From: Kitasatospora terrestris
GTDB lineage: Bacteria; Actinomycetota; Actinomycetes; Streptomycetales; Streptomycetaceae
NCBI RefSeq assembly: GCF_039542905.1
Contig: NZ_BAABIS010000001.1
Location: 7,254,001-7,318,000, forward strand
Length of the DNA stretch: 64,000 nucleotides
Direction of reading: 5' to 3'
A program made the translations under genes and the position numbers. The notes under the pieces are model-generated. The model had not been told where the DNA came from. It made no database searches and saw only the letters and a program-made list of their open reading frames with translations. Of the stretch, positions 1-8,448 are shown piece after piece (position 1 is the stretch's first letter; each line of letters opens with the position of its first letter).

Positions 1-1616
1 TGGGCCGCTCCCCGCGCAAGGACCTGCTGGCCGGGCTGACGGTGGCGATCGTCGCGCTGCCGCTGGCCCTCGGCTTCGGCGTGGCCTCCGGAGCGGGTGC
101 CCAGGCCGGATTGGCGACCGCGGTGGTGGCGGGCGCGCTGGCGGCGTTCTTCGGCGGCTCCAACCTCCAAGTGAGCGGTCCGACCGGTGCGATGACCGTC
201 GTCCTGGTCCCGATCGTCCACCAGTACGGCAGTGCGGGCGTTCTGACGGTCGGACTGCTCGCGGGCGTCCTGTTGGTCGCCGCCGCGCTCGGCGGGGCCG
301 GCCGGTTCATGGCCTACGTGCCGGCACCGGTGGTGGAAGGATTCACCCTCGGCATCGCCGGAGTGATCGGCCTCCAGCAGGTGCCCGCCGCGCTCGGAGT
401 GCGGCCCTCCGGGGCGGAGAACGTCGTGATCGGCGCCTGGGACGCCGTCGTCGCCTTCGCCGCCGGACCGCACCTGGCGAGTGCCGCACTCGCGGCCGGC
501 GTGGCGGCGGTGATGCTGATCGGCGCCCGGCTGCGCCCGGGCATCCCGTTCTCGTTGCCGGCGGTCGCCGCGGCCACCGTCGTCGCCGGTTCGGCCGGGT
601 TGGACGTGGCCACGATCGGGCACCTGCCCGCAGGGTTGCCCGCGCCCTCGCTGGCCTTCCTGCACGTCGGTGAGATCCCGCACCTGGCGAGTGCCGCGCT
701 GGCGGTGGCGGCCCTGGCGGCGCTCGAGTCGTTGATGTCGGCCACGGCCGCGGATGCGATGAGCGTCTCGGAGCGGCACGACAGCGACCGCGAACTGTTC
801 GGCCAGGGCATCGCGAACCTCCTCGCCCCGTTGTTCGGCGGCGTCGCCGCGACCGGCGCCATCGCCCGCACCGCCGTCAACGTCCGCTCGGGAGCCGCCT
901 CCCGGCTCGCCGCACTCGTCCACGCCGCCGCGCTGGCCCTGGTCGTGTTCGCCGCGGCCCCGCTCGTCTCCGGCATCCCGCTCGCCGCGCTCGCCGGTGT
1001 GCTGATCGCCACCGCGGTGCGCATGGTCGAGGTCGCCTCGCTGCGGGCCCTGGCCCGCAGCGGCCGCGGCGAGGCCGCGATCCTGGTCCTGACCGCCGGA
1101 GCGACGCTCGCCTTCGACCTGGTCACCGCCGTCATCGTCGGCCTCCTGGTCGCCGGCGCGCTGGCCCTGCGTCAGGTGGCCCGCTCCGCCGCACTGACCA
1201 GGGTGCCGCTGCACGAGGGGCTCCCACCGGCCGACCACCACGCCGAGGAGCAGGCGCTGCTCGCCGAGCACATCGTCGCCTACCGGATCGACGGTCCCGT
1301 CTTCTTCGCCGGGGCCCACCGCTTCCTGCTGGAACTCGCCGAGACCACCGACGTCAAGGCCGTCATCCTGCGCCTGTCCCGAGTCAGCGCGATCGACGCC
1401 ACCGGAGCCCTGGTCCTCGGCGACGCCATCACCAAACTGGAACGGCGGGGCATCCTCGTCCTGGTCTCCGGCGTGCAGGAGGGCCACCTCAAGACGCTGG
1501 ACGCCCTCGGTGTCCTCGACGCCCTCCACGCCGGGCACCGCGTGTTCGCCGCCACCCCCGATGCGATCTCCTGTGCCAGACGCCACCTGCACGGCCATCC
1601 CGCGGCAGGTGCCTGA
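1..1616 (+). CDS. SulP-family anion transporter with C-terminal STAS domain (5' truncated by window)
   Basis: This is an inner-membrane transporter of the SulP/SLC26 family, which moves sulfate, bicarbonate or similar anions. The reading frame is already open at base 3 (GRSPRKDLLAGLTVA...), so the true start lies upstream and only a few tens of residues are missing. The GTG at 42 falls inside the first conserved membrane segment and is not a plausible start. About ten hydrophobic helices fill the first 400 residues. The last 110 form a STAS domain with the typical SAIDATGALVL strand-loop. It ends one base before the next gene, an anti-sigma-type ATPase. The substrate cannot be read from sequence. 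Confidence 0.9.
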   Translation, partial: GRSPRKDLLAGLTVAIVALPLALGFGVASGAGAQAGLATAVVAGALAAFFGGSNLQVSGPTGAMTVVLVPIVHQYGSAGVLTVGLLAGVLLVAAALGGAGRFMAYVPAPVVEGFTLGIAGVIGLQQVPAALGVRPSGAENVVIGAWDAVVAFAAGPHLASAALAAGVAAVMLIGARLRPGIPFSLPAVAAATVVAGSAGLDVATIGHLPAGLPAPSLAFLHVGEIPHLASAALAVAALAALESLMSATAADAMSVSERHDSDRELFGQGIANLLAPLFGGVAATGAIARTAVNVRSGAASRLAALVHAAALALVVFAAAPLVSGIPLAALAGVLIATAVRMVEVASLRALARSGRGEAAILVLTAGATLAFDLVTAVIVGLLVAGALALRQVARSAALTRVPLHEGLPPADHHAEEQALLAEHIVAYRIDGPVFFAGAHRFLLELAETTDVKAVILRLSRVSAIDATGALVLGDAITKLERRGILVLVSGVQEGHLKTLDALGVLDALHAGHRVFAATPDAISCARRHLHGHPAAGA

Positions 1617-1617
1617 C

Positions 1618-1965
1618 GTGCGGCGTCCGGAACCGCCGCAGGGGCGGACCTACCGGGTGGAGCTCGCCAACACCGCGGCATCGATCCCGTGGGCGGCCCG
1701 CACCGCCAGAACGGCCTTCATCGCCTGGGGCGTGCCCCCGGGCAGGAGCGTGCTCGACGCCGTCCAGCTGATCGTCACCGAGCTGGTCACCAACACGGTC
1801 CGCCACACCCGCTGCCGGGATGTCACCCTGACATTCACCGGCGGCGGGCTCGCGGTGGTCGCGGAGATCACCGGAGGCTTCGACGGCCACCTGACCGTCA
1901 CCGCGGACCGGCTCGCGGCAGCGGGGAAACCCATCCAGATCCTGGTCGCCAGACCCGCCTCCTGA
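1618..1965 (+). CDS. RsbW-like ATP-binding protein, short and degenerate
   Basis: The protein is a GHKL/HATPase_c protein related to the anti-sigma kinases that Streptomyces uses in partner switching. The N-box region is clear (VTELVTNTVRHT, with E and N), but the usual glycine-rich G1 and G2 ATP-lid motifs are absent. The frame ends after about 115 residues where relatives run to 130-150. It is either a truncated kinase that may still bind partners, or a decaying gene. The GTG at 1618 lies one base after the SulP stop; an in-frame GTG at 1609 would overlap that stop. Either arrangement suggests coupled translation with the transporter. Confidence 0.6.
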   Translation: MRRPEPPQGRTYRVELANTAASIPWAARTARTAFIAWGVPPGRSVLDAVQLIVTELVTNTVRHTRCRDVTLTFTGGGLAVVAEITGGFDGHLTVTADRLAAAGKPIQILVARPAS

Positions 1966-1979
1966 GCGGTAGGCGCATT

Positions 1980-2160
1980 CCCCGCGCCGGCACCCTCATC
2001 CGGGAGCGCAGAATGCCGGCCTGTCGGTCGCCTGCCTCTTTGAGGAAATCCCACAGGCGGTGGCACGAGACGTCGTCGCCGTCGTGGTCTGCCGCAAGAG
2101 CGTCAATGGCGGCATGCTGTTCGCCCAGAGCAGGCGCGCGCTGAAGCAGCACGGCGGCAT
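1980..2160 (-). pseudogene. Fragment of an unidentified gene cut by the IS1182-type element
   Basis: On the minus strand the frame starting at the left IS end reads plausible protein (motifs such as LLQRAPALGEQ and CHRLWDFLKEAG). It has no start of its own and runs out near 1900. With the element removed (keeping one CTAG), the frame continues into the sequence right of 3870. I do not recognise the family. The best explanation is the C-terminal part of a minus-strand gene inactivated by the insertion. Confidence 0.4.
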
Positions 2161-2184
2161 CTAGAAGTCTGATGAAGATCTTGG
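2161..2184. repeat. Left terminal inverted repeat of the IS1182-type element
   Basis: It begins CTAGAAGTCTGATGAAGAT and matches the reverse complement of 3847-3870 at 23 of 24 positions; the single mismatch is C versus G at repeat position 20. Confidence 0.85.
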
Positions 2185-2223
2185 CATTGGGAGGGCTGTC
2201 CCGGTTGGGGCGGCCCTTCTGCG

Positions 2224-3798
2224 CTATGTGGTGGTGGGGGTGATGGTCCAGGTGTGGCGGGTGCGGGTGAGTCCGAGGTTGATCAGTCGGCGGAGGTTGA
2301 GTGCGGCGGCGCGGTTGTGGAGCCAGGTGTCGTTCCTCAGGACGCCTCGGTAGGGGACGCGGCGGTTGGCCTGTGCGGTGAGCCAGGCAATGGCGCGTTC
2401 GACCGGTGGCCGCCAGCGGCGGTATTCGGCCTGCCAGTCGGGGTCGGCTGCCTGGTCGCGGGCGGCTTTCAGGCGGTCGTAGTGGGCGTGGACCTGGAAT
2501 GCTCGGCCGGTCTTGGAGCGGGTGCACCGATCGCGCAGGGGACAGTCGGTGCAGAGCTTCTTGAACTGGGCTGCCCGGGCGCCCTTGGCATCCGGGCGGC
2601 CGAGGGGTTTGGTGTGGCCGGCGGGGCAGGTGACGGTGCCGGCGTGGGTGTCGACGTGGAAGTCGTCGCCGGTGAAGCCGCCGGGGACGGCCTGCCGCAG
2701 TGGCGGGGGCTTGATGATCAGGGTGTGGCCGTCGTCCTCGAGGGCTTCGCGCAGGTCGCCGGTGCCGTAGGCGGTGTCGCCGAGGACGGTCAGGGTCCCG
2801 GTCTCGTCGGCGAGCAGGTCCTGGGCGACGGCGGCCTCGTGGTTGTCCGCTCCGGTGCCGGCGGTGAGGGCGACCTCGGTCAGCAGACCGGTCTCGGGCT
2901 CGAACGCGGCGTGGGCGCGGAAGCCCTCCTGGTGGCGGGTGCGGTTCTTGTGGATGTGCCGGGCCTCGGGGTCCACCGTGGACACGATGCGGTCGCGGGC
3001 GGTGCCGCGGGCGATCCGCCATCGGCCGTCGCGTCCGTCGGAGCCGTCGGCGACCTCGACGTCCTGACCGGCGACCAGGGCCAGCAGTCCGACGGCGTCC
3101 GCGGCCTTCTCGTCCAGTGGCCGTTCGGGCAGGCGGCCCAGCAGGTTCAGCGCGTCGGTGACCAGGGCGTCCACCAGTGCGGTGCGGGCGGCCTCGTCAC
3201 TCCAGGCGATGCGGGGCTTGCCCGGGTCGGTGTAGTCGTGGGCGGTGCACCACGCGGCGGCGGTCCGCTCCGCGTCGGGGACGTCCCGGATCACCCGGCG
3301 GATCGCGGCGATCAGCTGGGTGACGGTGTCCTGGGTGGCCACCGCGTCGTCCAGCACGGTGGAGTCCAGCGCCCGCCGCTGCCTGCCCCTGAGCACGCCG
3401 GTGGCCGCCACCACCTCCTTGACCCGGGCGAACAACCGGTTCGGATCCGGTGAGCGCTGCAGCCGGCGCCGGAAGTAGGCCAGCAGCGACGGGTCGAACG
3501 CGGTGTCGTGCAGGCCGAGCCCGCACGCGGCCTTCCACCGCAGGTCGCACCGCAACTGCTGGACCGTGTCGACGTCCGACAGGCCGTGCAGGCTCTGCAG
3601 GACCACGGCCGCCGCCAGGACCTGCGGCGGCATACTCGGCCGCCCGTTCCTCGACGGATACATGTCCGCGAACATCGAGCCCGGGAACAGGGCCTCCCGG
3701 TGCTCGGCCAGGAACGCGAACACACTCCCGGCCGGGATCAACTCCCGGCAGGTCTCCCACACATCCGGCCCGACCAACTCCCCAGCCCATTCCCCCAT
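2224..3798 (-). CDS. IS1182-family DDE transposase
   Basis: The transposase cuts and pastes the surrounding element. The N-terminal domain (PSRNGRPSMPPQVLAA, then LRCDLRWKAACGL) is typical of IS1182/IS5-like enzymes. The catalytic acidic residues are in ALDSTVLDD, in GDTAYGTGDL and in the C-terminal ERAIAWL helix. A Cys cluster (CPAGHTKPLG, CTDCPLRDRC) lies between the last two, as is common in this family. The chosen start is the ATG giving MGEWAGELV; an upstream in-frame GTG at 3828 would add ten residues. At 524 residues it has full family length and no frameshift. Confidence 0.9.
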   Translation of the reverse strand: MGEWAGELVGPDVWETCRELIPAGSVFAFLAEHREALFPGSMFADMYPSRNGRPSMPPQVLAAAVVLQSLHGLSDVDTVQQLRCDLRWKAACGLGLHDTAFDPSLLAYFRRRLQRSPDPNRLFARVKEVVAATGVLRGRQRRALDSTVLDDAVATQDTVTQLIAAIRRVIRDVPDAERTAAAWCTAHDYTDPGKPRIAWSDEAARTALVDALVTDALNLLGRLPERPLDEKAADAVGLLALVAGQDVEVADGSDGRDGRWRIARGTARDRIVSTVDPEARHIHKNRTRHQEGFRAHAAFEPETGLLTEVALTAGTGADNHEAAVAQDLLADETGTLTVLGDTAYGTGDLREALEDDGHTLIIKPPPLRQAVPGGFTGDDFHVDTHAGTVTCPAGHTKPLGRPDAKGARAAQFKKLCTDCPLRDRCTRSKTGRAFQVHAHYDRLKAARDQAADPDWQAEYRRWRPPVERAIAWLTAQANRRVPYRGVLRNDTWLHNRAAALNLRRLINLGLTRTRHTWTITPTTT

Positions 3799-3846
3799 CG
3801 CCACGAAACGAGTCTGGCCCCACCGCACACGCGACGAGGCCAGAAC

Positions 3847-3870
3847 CCAACATCTTCATCAGACTTCTAG
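3847..3870. repeat. Right terminal inverted repeat of the IS1182-type element
   Basis: This is the reverse-complement partner of 2161-2184 and ends in CTAG. The sequence beyond it reads into the broken minus-strand gene. Confidence 0.85.
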
Positions 3871-3924
3871 CGCTGCTTGGCGCCGACGCGGACCGTTCCG
3901 CGCAACCCCGCTGACCGGAGGTCA

Positions 3925-3961
3925 GGGGGACGGCCGCGCTCGGGGTCCGCGGCCGTCCCCC
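3925..3961. terminator. Strong hairpin, probable terminator
   Basis: A perfect 14-bp GC stem (left arm 3925-3938, right arm 3948-3961) closes a 9-nt loop. There is no U-tract, as is usual for actinobacterial hairpin terminators. It lies right of the IS and upstream of the sigma factor gene, so it likely ended transcription from the SulP side before the IS arrived. Confidence 0.6.
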
Positions 3962-4139
3962 TCCTCCCAGCGTCACCCGCCGGCAGCGGGGCCGGCGTGG
4001 TGGTGCTCCTCGGCGAGGTCGGGTCGGCGACGGCGTCGGAGAGGGACAAGGGGAGAAAGCTTCTTCAGGCTGGGTGTGTAACGTCCGCCCGGGGTCGCGG
4101 CGTGGGTGCTGTGACAACCGAGCTCGGAAGGATCATCTG

Positions 4140-4640
4140 GTGGGGGAAGCACCCGCGGGCTATTTGGAGTTCGCACACGCCCACAGCCGCAGGCTGTTCC
4201 ACACGGCCTGCCTGTTGACCGGCGACTGGCACCTGGCGGAGGACCTGGTCCAGGAGACGTTGGCGAAGATGTACCGGTCCTGGTGGCGGATCGACCGCAC
4301 CGAGGCACCCGTGGCGTACGCCCACACGGTGCTGACCCGAACCTTCATCTCCCAGCGCAGGCTGCGCCGCTCCGGCGAGCGCCCGGTGGGCGACCTGCCC
4401 GAGAAGAGCGGTCGGCCGGAGGACCCGACGCTGCGGATGGCGCTGCTGGAGGCGCTGGCCCAGCTGTCGGCCAAGGACCGCACGGTGCTCGTCCTGCGCT
4501 ACTGGGAGGACCGCTCGGTGGAGGAGACCGCTCAGCTGACCGGGATCAGCGTCGGTTCGGTGCGGTCGCGCAGCCTCAGGGCCAAGGACCGGCTGCGGCA
4601 GGTCCTCGGCCACGACTTCGCAGAACTGAGCCGGTCATGA
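4140..4640 (+). CDS. ECF RNA polymerase sigma factor, SigE family
   Basis: This alternative sigma factor belongs to the SigE-family extracytoplasmic-function group of actinobacteria. Region 2 is visible near residues 19-45 (TGDWHLAEDLVQETLAKMYRSW). Region 4 with its helix-turn-helix is near 107-157 (LSAKDRTVLVLRYWEDRSVEE, then TGISVGSVRSRSLRAKDRL). The GTG start at 4140 is favoured by GGAAGGA about 8 nt upstream; longer in-frame starts lack a ribosome site. The 166-residue length fits the family. The stop overlaps the ATG of the next gene (ATGA), a membrane-anchored protein that is probably its anti-sigma factor. Confidence 0.9.
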   Translation: MGEAPAGYLEFAHAHSRRLFHTACLLTGDWHLAEDLVQETLAKMYRSWWRIDRTEAPVAYAHTVLTRTFISQRRLRRSGERPVGDLPEKSGRPEDPTLRMALLEALAQLSAKDRTVLVLRYWEDRSVEETAQLTGISVGSVRSRSLRAKDRLRQVLGHDFAELSRS

Positions 4641-5470
4641 CGGCCTCGAACCAGCACCCGCAGCCCACGCCCCCCGACGGACCGGAGAGCACCGTGATCC
4701 ACGAGCAGCAGTCCGACCACGAGCTGCACGACGCCTTCGACCTCGCCGTGCGGGGGTTCTCCCCGCACAGTCCCGACCTGGTCCACCGGGCCGCGGTCCG
4801 GGGACGGCGGTTGCGCCGGATCCGGCAGGCCCAGCTGGCGGTCGCCGCGGTGCTGGTGGTCGGGACGGCCGGGCTGGGCCTGAGCCGGCTGGGGCCGGCG
4901 GCCGCTCCCGGGCCGCTCCCGCCGGCCGCGATGAGCACCTCGCCCGGCCCGGTTCCGAGCAGCACCGCGCCCGTGGCGCCGACCGACTCGGCGCAGCTGC
5001 TCGATCTGCTGCGGGGGAAGCTACCGTCCGACCTGCAGCTCAGCGCGCCGTTCCGGGTGGACCCGGGCGGACAGTGGCCCTCGGGTGAGCCTTCCAAGGT
5101 CCTGGCCGCCGGCTTCGCCCTCACCAAGGGCAGCGGCCGGGGCGGCGTCGGCATCACTTTCTCCCGCACCTCCCTGCTCTCCACGGCCAAATGCACGAAG
5201 CCCACCTGCACAGCGACCCGGCAGCCGGACGGCACAACGCTGATGGTCCGGCAGCTGGCGGACGCCTCAGGGCTCCAGACCTGGAGCGCAGTGCTGGAGT
5301 GGCCGGACGGGTCGCAGGTGATGGTGACGGCGAGCAATAATCCCGGGGGGGACGGGGAGGACGGGACGCGGCCGTACACCAATGCCCCGCTGCTGGGCCT
5401 GTCCGAGCTGTCCGCAATCGCCCTCGATCCGGCCTGGCGGCAGGTGATGGCGGGCCTGCCCGCCCAGTGA
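4637..5470 (+). CDS. Putative membrane-anchored anti-sigma factor of the SigE-family sigma
   Basis: A 277-residue protein with a cytoplasmic N-terminus of about 65 residues (ELHDAFDLAVRGFSPHSPDL), one membrane helix near 66-86 (QLAVAAVLVVGTAGLGL), a Pro/Ala/Ser-rich linker and an extracytoplasmic domain with a Cys pair (CTKPTC). The topology and the ATGA overlap with the sigma gene suggest it holds the sigma factor at the membrane and senses an envelope signal. There is no recognisable zinc-binding HxxxCxxC anti-sigma motif, so this is inferred mainly from context. Confidence 0.65.
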   Translation: MTASNQHPQPTPPDGPESTVIHEQQSDHELHDAFDLAVRGFSPHSPDLVHRAAVRGRRLRRIRQAQLAVAAVLVVGTAGLGLSRLGPAAAPGPLPPAAMSTSPGPVPSSTAPVAPTDSAQLLDLLRGKLPSDLQLSAPFRVDPGGQWPSGEPSKVLAAGFALTKGSGRGGVGITFSRTSLLSTAKCTKPTCTATRQPDGTTLMVRQLADASGLQTWSAVLEWPDGSQVMVTASNNPGGDGEDGTRPYTNAPLLGLSELSAIALDPAWRQVMAGLPAQ

Positions 5471-5679
5471 CCTGAGGTGAGGCAGCGTCTCCGGGGTGCG
5501 CCATCGTTTTACCGGCCCAGGACTTCGGTCACCAGCGACCGGCGGCCGCCGCAGCGGTGCCCACCTCGCCGACGGTGCCGTCATCGCCAAGGCGCTCAGC
5601 CGCCGGGGCCACATCCTGCTCCCGTCGTCCTGACCGCCATCGGCCTGCCCATCCTCTGTCGAAGGCGGCGACTTCGGCC

Positions 5680-5895
5680 TCTGACGGTCGCCCACCTGTG
5701 CGACCTGCTCGTGGACTCACCCGACTTTGGCTGCTGTGGCGGAGCTCGGCGGGCTCCTCGAGCTCGAGACGGCCGGGGCGTGCGCCTGGTCCTGGTCGCC
5801 CCTCCGGGGCCCGCCCGCCGCGCCCTGCGCATCACCGAGGTCGACACCGTCCTGCCCGCAGCCCGCAGCCCGTACTCCGGCGCACGCACTGAGCA
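5680..5895 (+). pseudogene. Remnant of a STAS anti-sigma-antagonist gene
   Basis: One plus-strand frame carries the C-terminal half of a STAS protein (VRLVLVAPPGPARRALRIT followed by EVDTVLPAARS), which matches the usual end of RsbV-like antagonists. Upstream, where the phosphoacceptor strand (CDSSG-like) should be, it is scrambled (DSPDFGCCGGARR) and no start codon with a ribosome site is present. The remainder of 5471-5975 shows no convincing gene. Best read as a decayed relative of the intact STAS genes further right. Confidence 0.45.
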
Positions 5896-5975
5896 CGTGA
5901 GGACCAGCAGGCGCCACGAGGAGTGGCCCGACCGCGAGCGGGAAGACGCCCGGCAGCATCCGGCCCATTTCGGGA

Positions 5976-6413
5976 GTGCCCTTGCGTCCGCTGCCGGTCG
6001 AACCGGCCTTCCACCGCCGCCTCGCCTTCCCTGCGAGGTCGGCGCCCGACGTGAGCGCGGGCATCGACTTCACCCGTGGAACCCTCCGGGCCTGGCACCC
6101 CGGCGCGGACCCGGCCGCCATCGCGGACATCGTCCTGGTGGCCGCCGAACTCCTCGCCAACGCTGCCGAGCACGCCGGCGGCCCGCTCGCCCTGGAGCTG
6201 TGCCGGACCCCGGTGAACCGGATCCGGATCGAGGTCACCGACGCGACCCCCGCCCGACCGCGCGTGCAGTCCCTGTCGCCGGACACCCCGCACGGCCACG
6301 GCCTGCGGATCATCGACCGCCTCGCCCACGCCTGGGGCTGTCACCCCGGTGACGGCGGCAAAACCGTCTGGGCCGAATGCGACCTACCACCTCCCGCGAC
6401 CCACGCTCCGTAG
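5976..6413 (+). CDS. RsbW-like anti-sigma factor kinase (HATPase_c)
   Basis: A 145-residue single-domain GHKL ATPase of the RsbW/SpoIIAB type, expected to bind a sigma factor or phosphorylate a STAS antagonist. The N-box is clear (LVAAELLANAAEHAGG). The G2-like lid (GHGLRIIDRLAHAWG) is present, while the G1 segment is weak (TDATPARPRVQS). The GTG start at 5976 follows CGGGA. It lies just after the STAS remnant and before a PP2C phosphatase gene, so the three probably once formed one switch. Confidence 0.8.
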   Translation: MPLRPLPVEPAFHRRLAFPARSAPDVSAGIDFTRGTLRAWHPGADPAAIADIVLVAAELLANAAEHAGGPLALELCRTPVNRIRIEVTDATPARPRVQSLSPDTPHGHGLRIIDRLAHAWGCHPGDGGKTVWAECDLPPPATHAP

Positions 6414-6742
6414 CCGCCCCGCCGCCCCGCCGCCCCGGCGCCCCGCCGCCGCGCTGACCGACGACAGCCGGCTCAGCCGTCGGCGGGGGCCGTCCTCGCC
6501 GGACGGCTGCAGATCACGCCCGGGTCAGCCCGACGCGTTCCCGGTGGCATCGAACGCGACGTCGGCCGACACCTCCGTGGTCACCGGGTCCGCGGCACGG
6601 TGGGGCTTCGCCCACCCCGGGCACTTCGCACACCCCCGAGCACCACCTGACACCGTCGATGAGACCGTGGACGGCCTCCGGTCGTCCGACCCGCCACCGT
6701 GCGGCCTGGTGGGGCGACTGGGCCGGTCACTAGGGTGGGGCC
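6414..6742. other. Intergenic stretch with a possible leaderless promoter at its right end
   Basis: No coding frame is convincing here. A TAGGGT hexamer at 6731-6736 ends 6 nt before the GTG of the PP2C gene and could be the -10 element of a leaderless transcript; no clear -35 is visible. A weak inverted repeat (CCGACGA and GCCGTCGG) at about 6460-6485 may mark the end of the ATPase transcript. Confidence 0.3.
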
Positions 6743-8344
6743 GTGGACATCACCGGCGACGCGTTCTCGCGCGCCCGCTACCTTCTCTCCCGACCGACGC
6801 CCGCCGACGACGGCGCAGGAACGCCGGCGGTACCGGCGGTCCAGGAGATGCTGGACGCCCTCCCCGGCTCGGTGACCTTCCTGCTGCCGGTGCGCGACGC
6901 GGACGGCGAGGTGGTCGACTTCCGCATCGCCGCGGCTTCGCCCGAGGCGGTCGACATCGGCGGGCGCCGGGGCGGCAACCTGGTCGGCCTGAGCGTCGTG
7001 GAGACGTACCCGACCGTGGTGGGCACCGAGCTGTGGCACGGGTACCTGCGGGCCCTGGCCACCGGGGGCCGCTGGGAGGGCGAGCCGTTCCAGTACGAGG
7101 AGGTCCTCGCAGGGATCCCGCGGCTTTCCCGCTTCGCCGTCCGGGCCGCGGCCTGCCGCGGCGGACTGGTCGTCTCCTGGGCCCGCCTGGACAGCGGCGA
7201 GCGCGAGCAGCGCAGGCTCACCGTGATGCAGCGCTTGGGGGGCATGGGCTGGGCGGACTGGGACCTGGTCCGCGACGTGATCACTTGGTCGGAGCAGACC
7301 TACGCGGTCTTCGACCGCGATCCCGAGCTCGGGCCGATGACCCTGGAGGAGCTGCCCCGCCACGTCCTCGCGGAGGACCTGCCCGCACTGGGTGAAACCG
7401 TGCAGCGGCTCCTGGGTGACGGGGAGCCGATCGACCACACCTTCCGGATCACCACCCCGGCCGGACAGGTGCGGCACGTGCGGATCGTCGCCGAGGCCGA
7501 GAGCGACGCCCACGGCAATCCGGTGGAGGTCCACGGGTTCTTCCAGGACCGCACCGCCGAGAAGCAGGCCGAACAGCGCCTGCTCGACCAGGAGCGCACG
7601 GCGCTCGCCCAGCAGACCCGGCTCACGTCCGAGCGCCAGCTCGCCGCCCGCCTCCAGCACGCCCTGCTACCGCTCGACCAGCGGTCCCTGCTCCTCGCCG
7701 GCCTCACCGTGGACGTCTCCTACCGCCCCCAGCAGCAGGACCTCGACGTCGGCGGCGACTGGTACAGCGCGATCGAACTCCCCGACGGCAGCGCCCTGCT
7801 GGTCGTCGGCGACGTCGCCGGCCACGGCCTCGACGCGGTCGCCACGATGGCGCAGCTGCGCTTCAGCGCCAAAAGCATGGCCATCACCGCCGGCATCCCC
7901 CCGCAGACGATCCTCGGCCGCCTCAACACCCTCCTCCTGCACACCGCTCAGCAGAACCCCACCACCGCCACCATGATCCTGGCCCGCTACGAACCCGACA
8001 CCGCGAAGCTGACCTGGGCCCGTGCCGGCCACCCGCCGCCGCTGCTCGTCCGCCGGGGGCGCGCCCGCTACCTGCCGCTGCCGGAGGGCATCCTGCTCGG
8101 CGCGACCGCCACCCCCCGCTACGAGGCCGCCACCCTGACCCTCGAACCGGGCGACCACCTGCTGATCTACACGGACGGCCTGATCGAGCAGCGCGGGCAG
8201 GCACTCGACGAAGGGCTGGCCCGCCTCGCCTCCACCGCGGAAGCCTGCGTCGGCCATCCGCGCCCGCTCGACGGCATCCTCGACGAGCTCGACCCGGCCC
8301 GCGGACGACGCGACGACATCTGCGTCCTGCACATCGCCCGGTAG
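6743..8344 (+). CDS. PAS-domain PP2C (SpoIIE/RsbU-type) protein phosphatase
   Basis: This is a 533-residue soluble phosphatase predicted to dephosphorylate STAS antagonists and so release sigma factors. Two PAS-like sensor regions occupy about residues 25-160 and 165-275 (WADWDLVRDVITWSEQTYAVF). A coiled linker follows (RLLDQERTALAQQTRLTSER), then the SpoIIE catalytic domain from about 305 to the end. The metal-binding motifs are intact (DVGGDWYSAI, VVGDVAGHGLDAV, YTDGLIEQRG, RRDDICVL). The GTG start is close to a -10-like TAGGGT, with no ribosome site, consistent with leaderless translation. Confidence 0.85.
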   Translation: MDITGDAFSRARYLLSRPTPADDGAGTPAVPAVQEMLDALPGSVTFLLPVRDADGEVVDFRIAAASPEAVDIGGRRGGNLVGLSVVETYPTVVGTELWHGYLRALATGGRWEGEPFQYEEVLAGIPRLSRFAVRAAACRGGLVVSWARLDSGEREQRRLTVMQRLGGMGWADWDLVRDVITWSEQTYAVFDRDPELGPMTLEELPRHVLAEDLPALGETVQRLLGDGEPIDHTFRITTPAGQVRHVRIVAEAESDAHGNPVEVHGFFQDRTAEKQAEQRLLDQERTALAQQTRLTSERQLAARLQHALLPLDQRSLLLAGLTVDVSYRPQQQDLDVGGDWYSAIELPDGSALLVVGDVAGHGLDAVATMAQLRFSAKSMAITAGIPPQTILGRLNTLLLHTAQQNPTTATMILARYEPDTAKLTWARAGHPPPLLVRRGRARYLPLPEGILLGATATPRYEAATLTLEPGDHLLIYTDGLIEQRGQALDEGLARLASTAEACVGHPRPLDGILDELDPARGRRDDICVLHIAR

Positions 8345-8448
8345 CCCAGCCGCAGGCCGGCGGCCCGGATCGCCCGTGCCGCGCGGGATCCCGATCGGCG
8401 GCCGGTGGCCGGCCGGGAGGGCGGGGCGCCGGCGTCCGCCCCGCGGGT

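Larger units (their letters stand above)
2161..3870. mobile_element. IS1182-type insertion sequence, apparently complete
   Basis: This is a 1.71-kb element bounded by 24-bp terminal inverted repeats (23 of 24 identical) and holding one transposase gene on the minus strand. Both tips are CTAG. Because CTAG is its own complement, it cannot be decided whether it belongs to the repeats or is a 4-bp target duplication. The intact transposase and near-perfect ends suggest a recent insertion that is probably still active. Confidence 0.85.

Noticed and set aside
2161..2164. CTAG at both IS ends as a proven 4-bp target duplication
   Set aside because: CTAG is self-complementary, so it may equally be the tips of the inverted repeats; an empty site is needed to decide.
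5477..6352. 291-codon plus-strand frame spanning the STAS remnant and the RsbW-like gene
   Set aside because: Only its middle part resembles STAS. The second half is a shifted reading of the intact RsbW-like gene, so it was annotated as a short remnant only.
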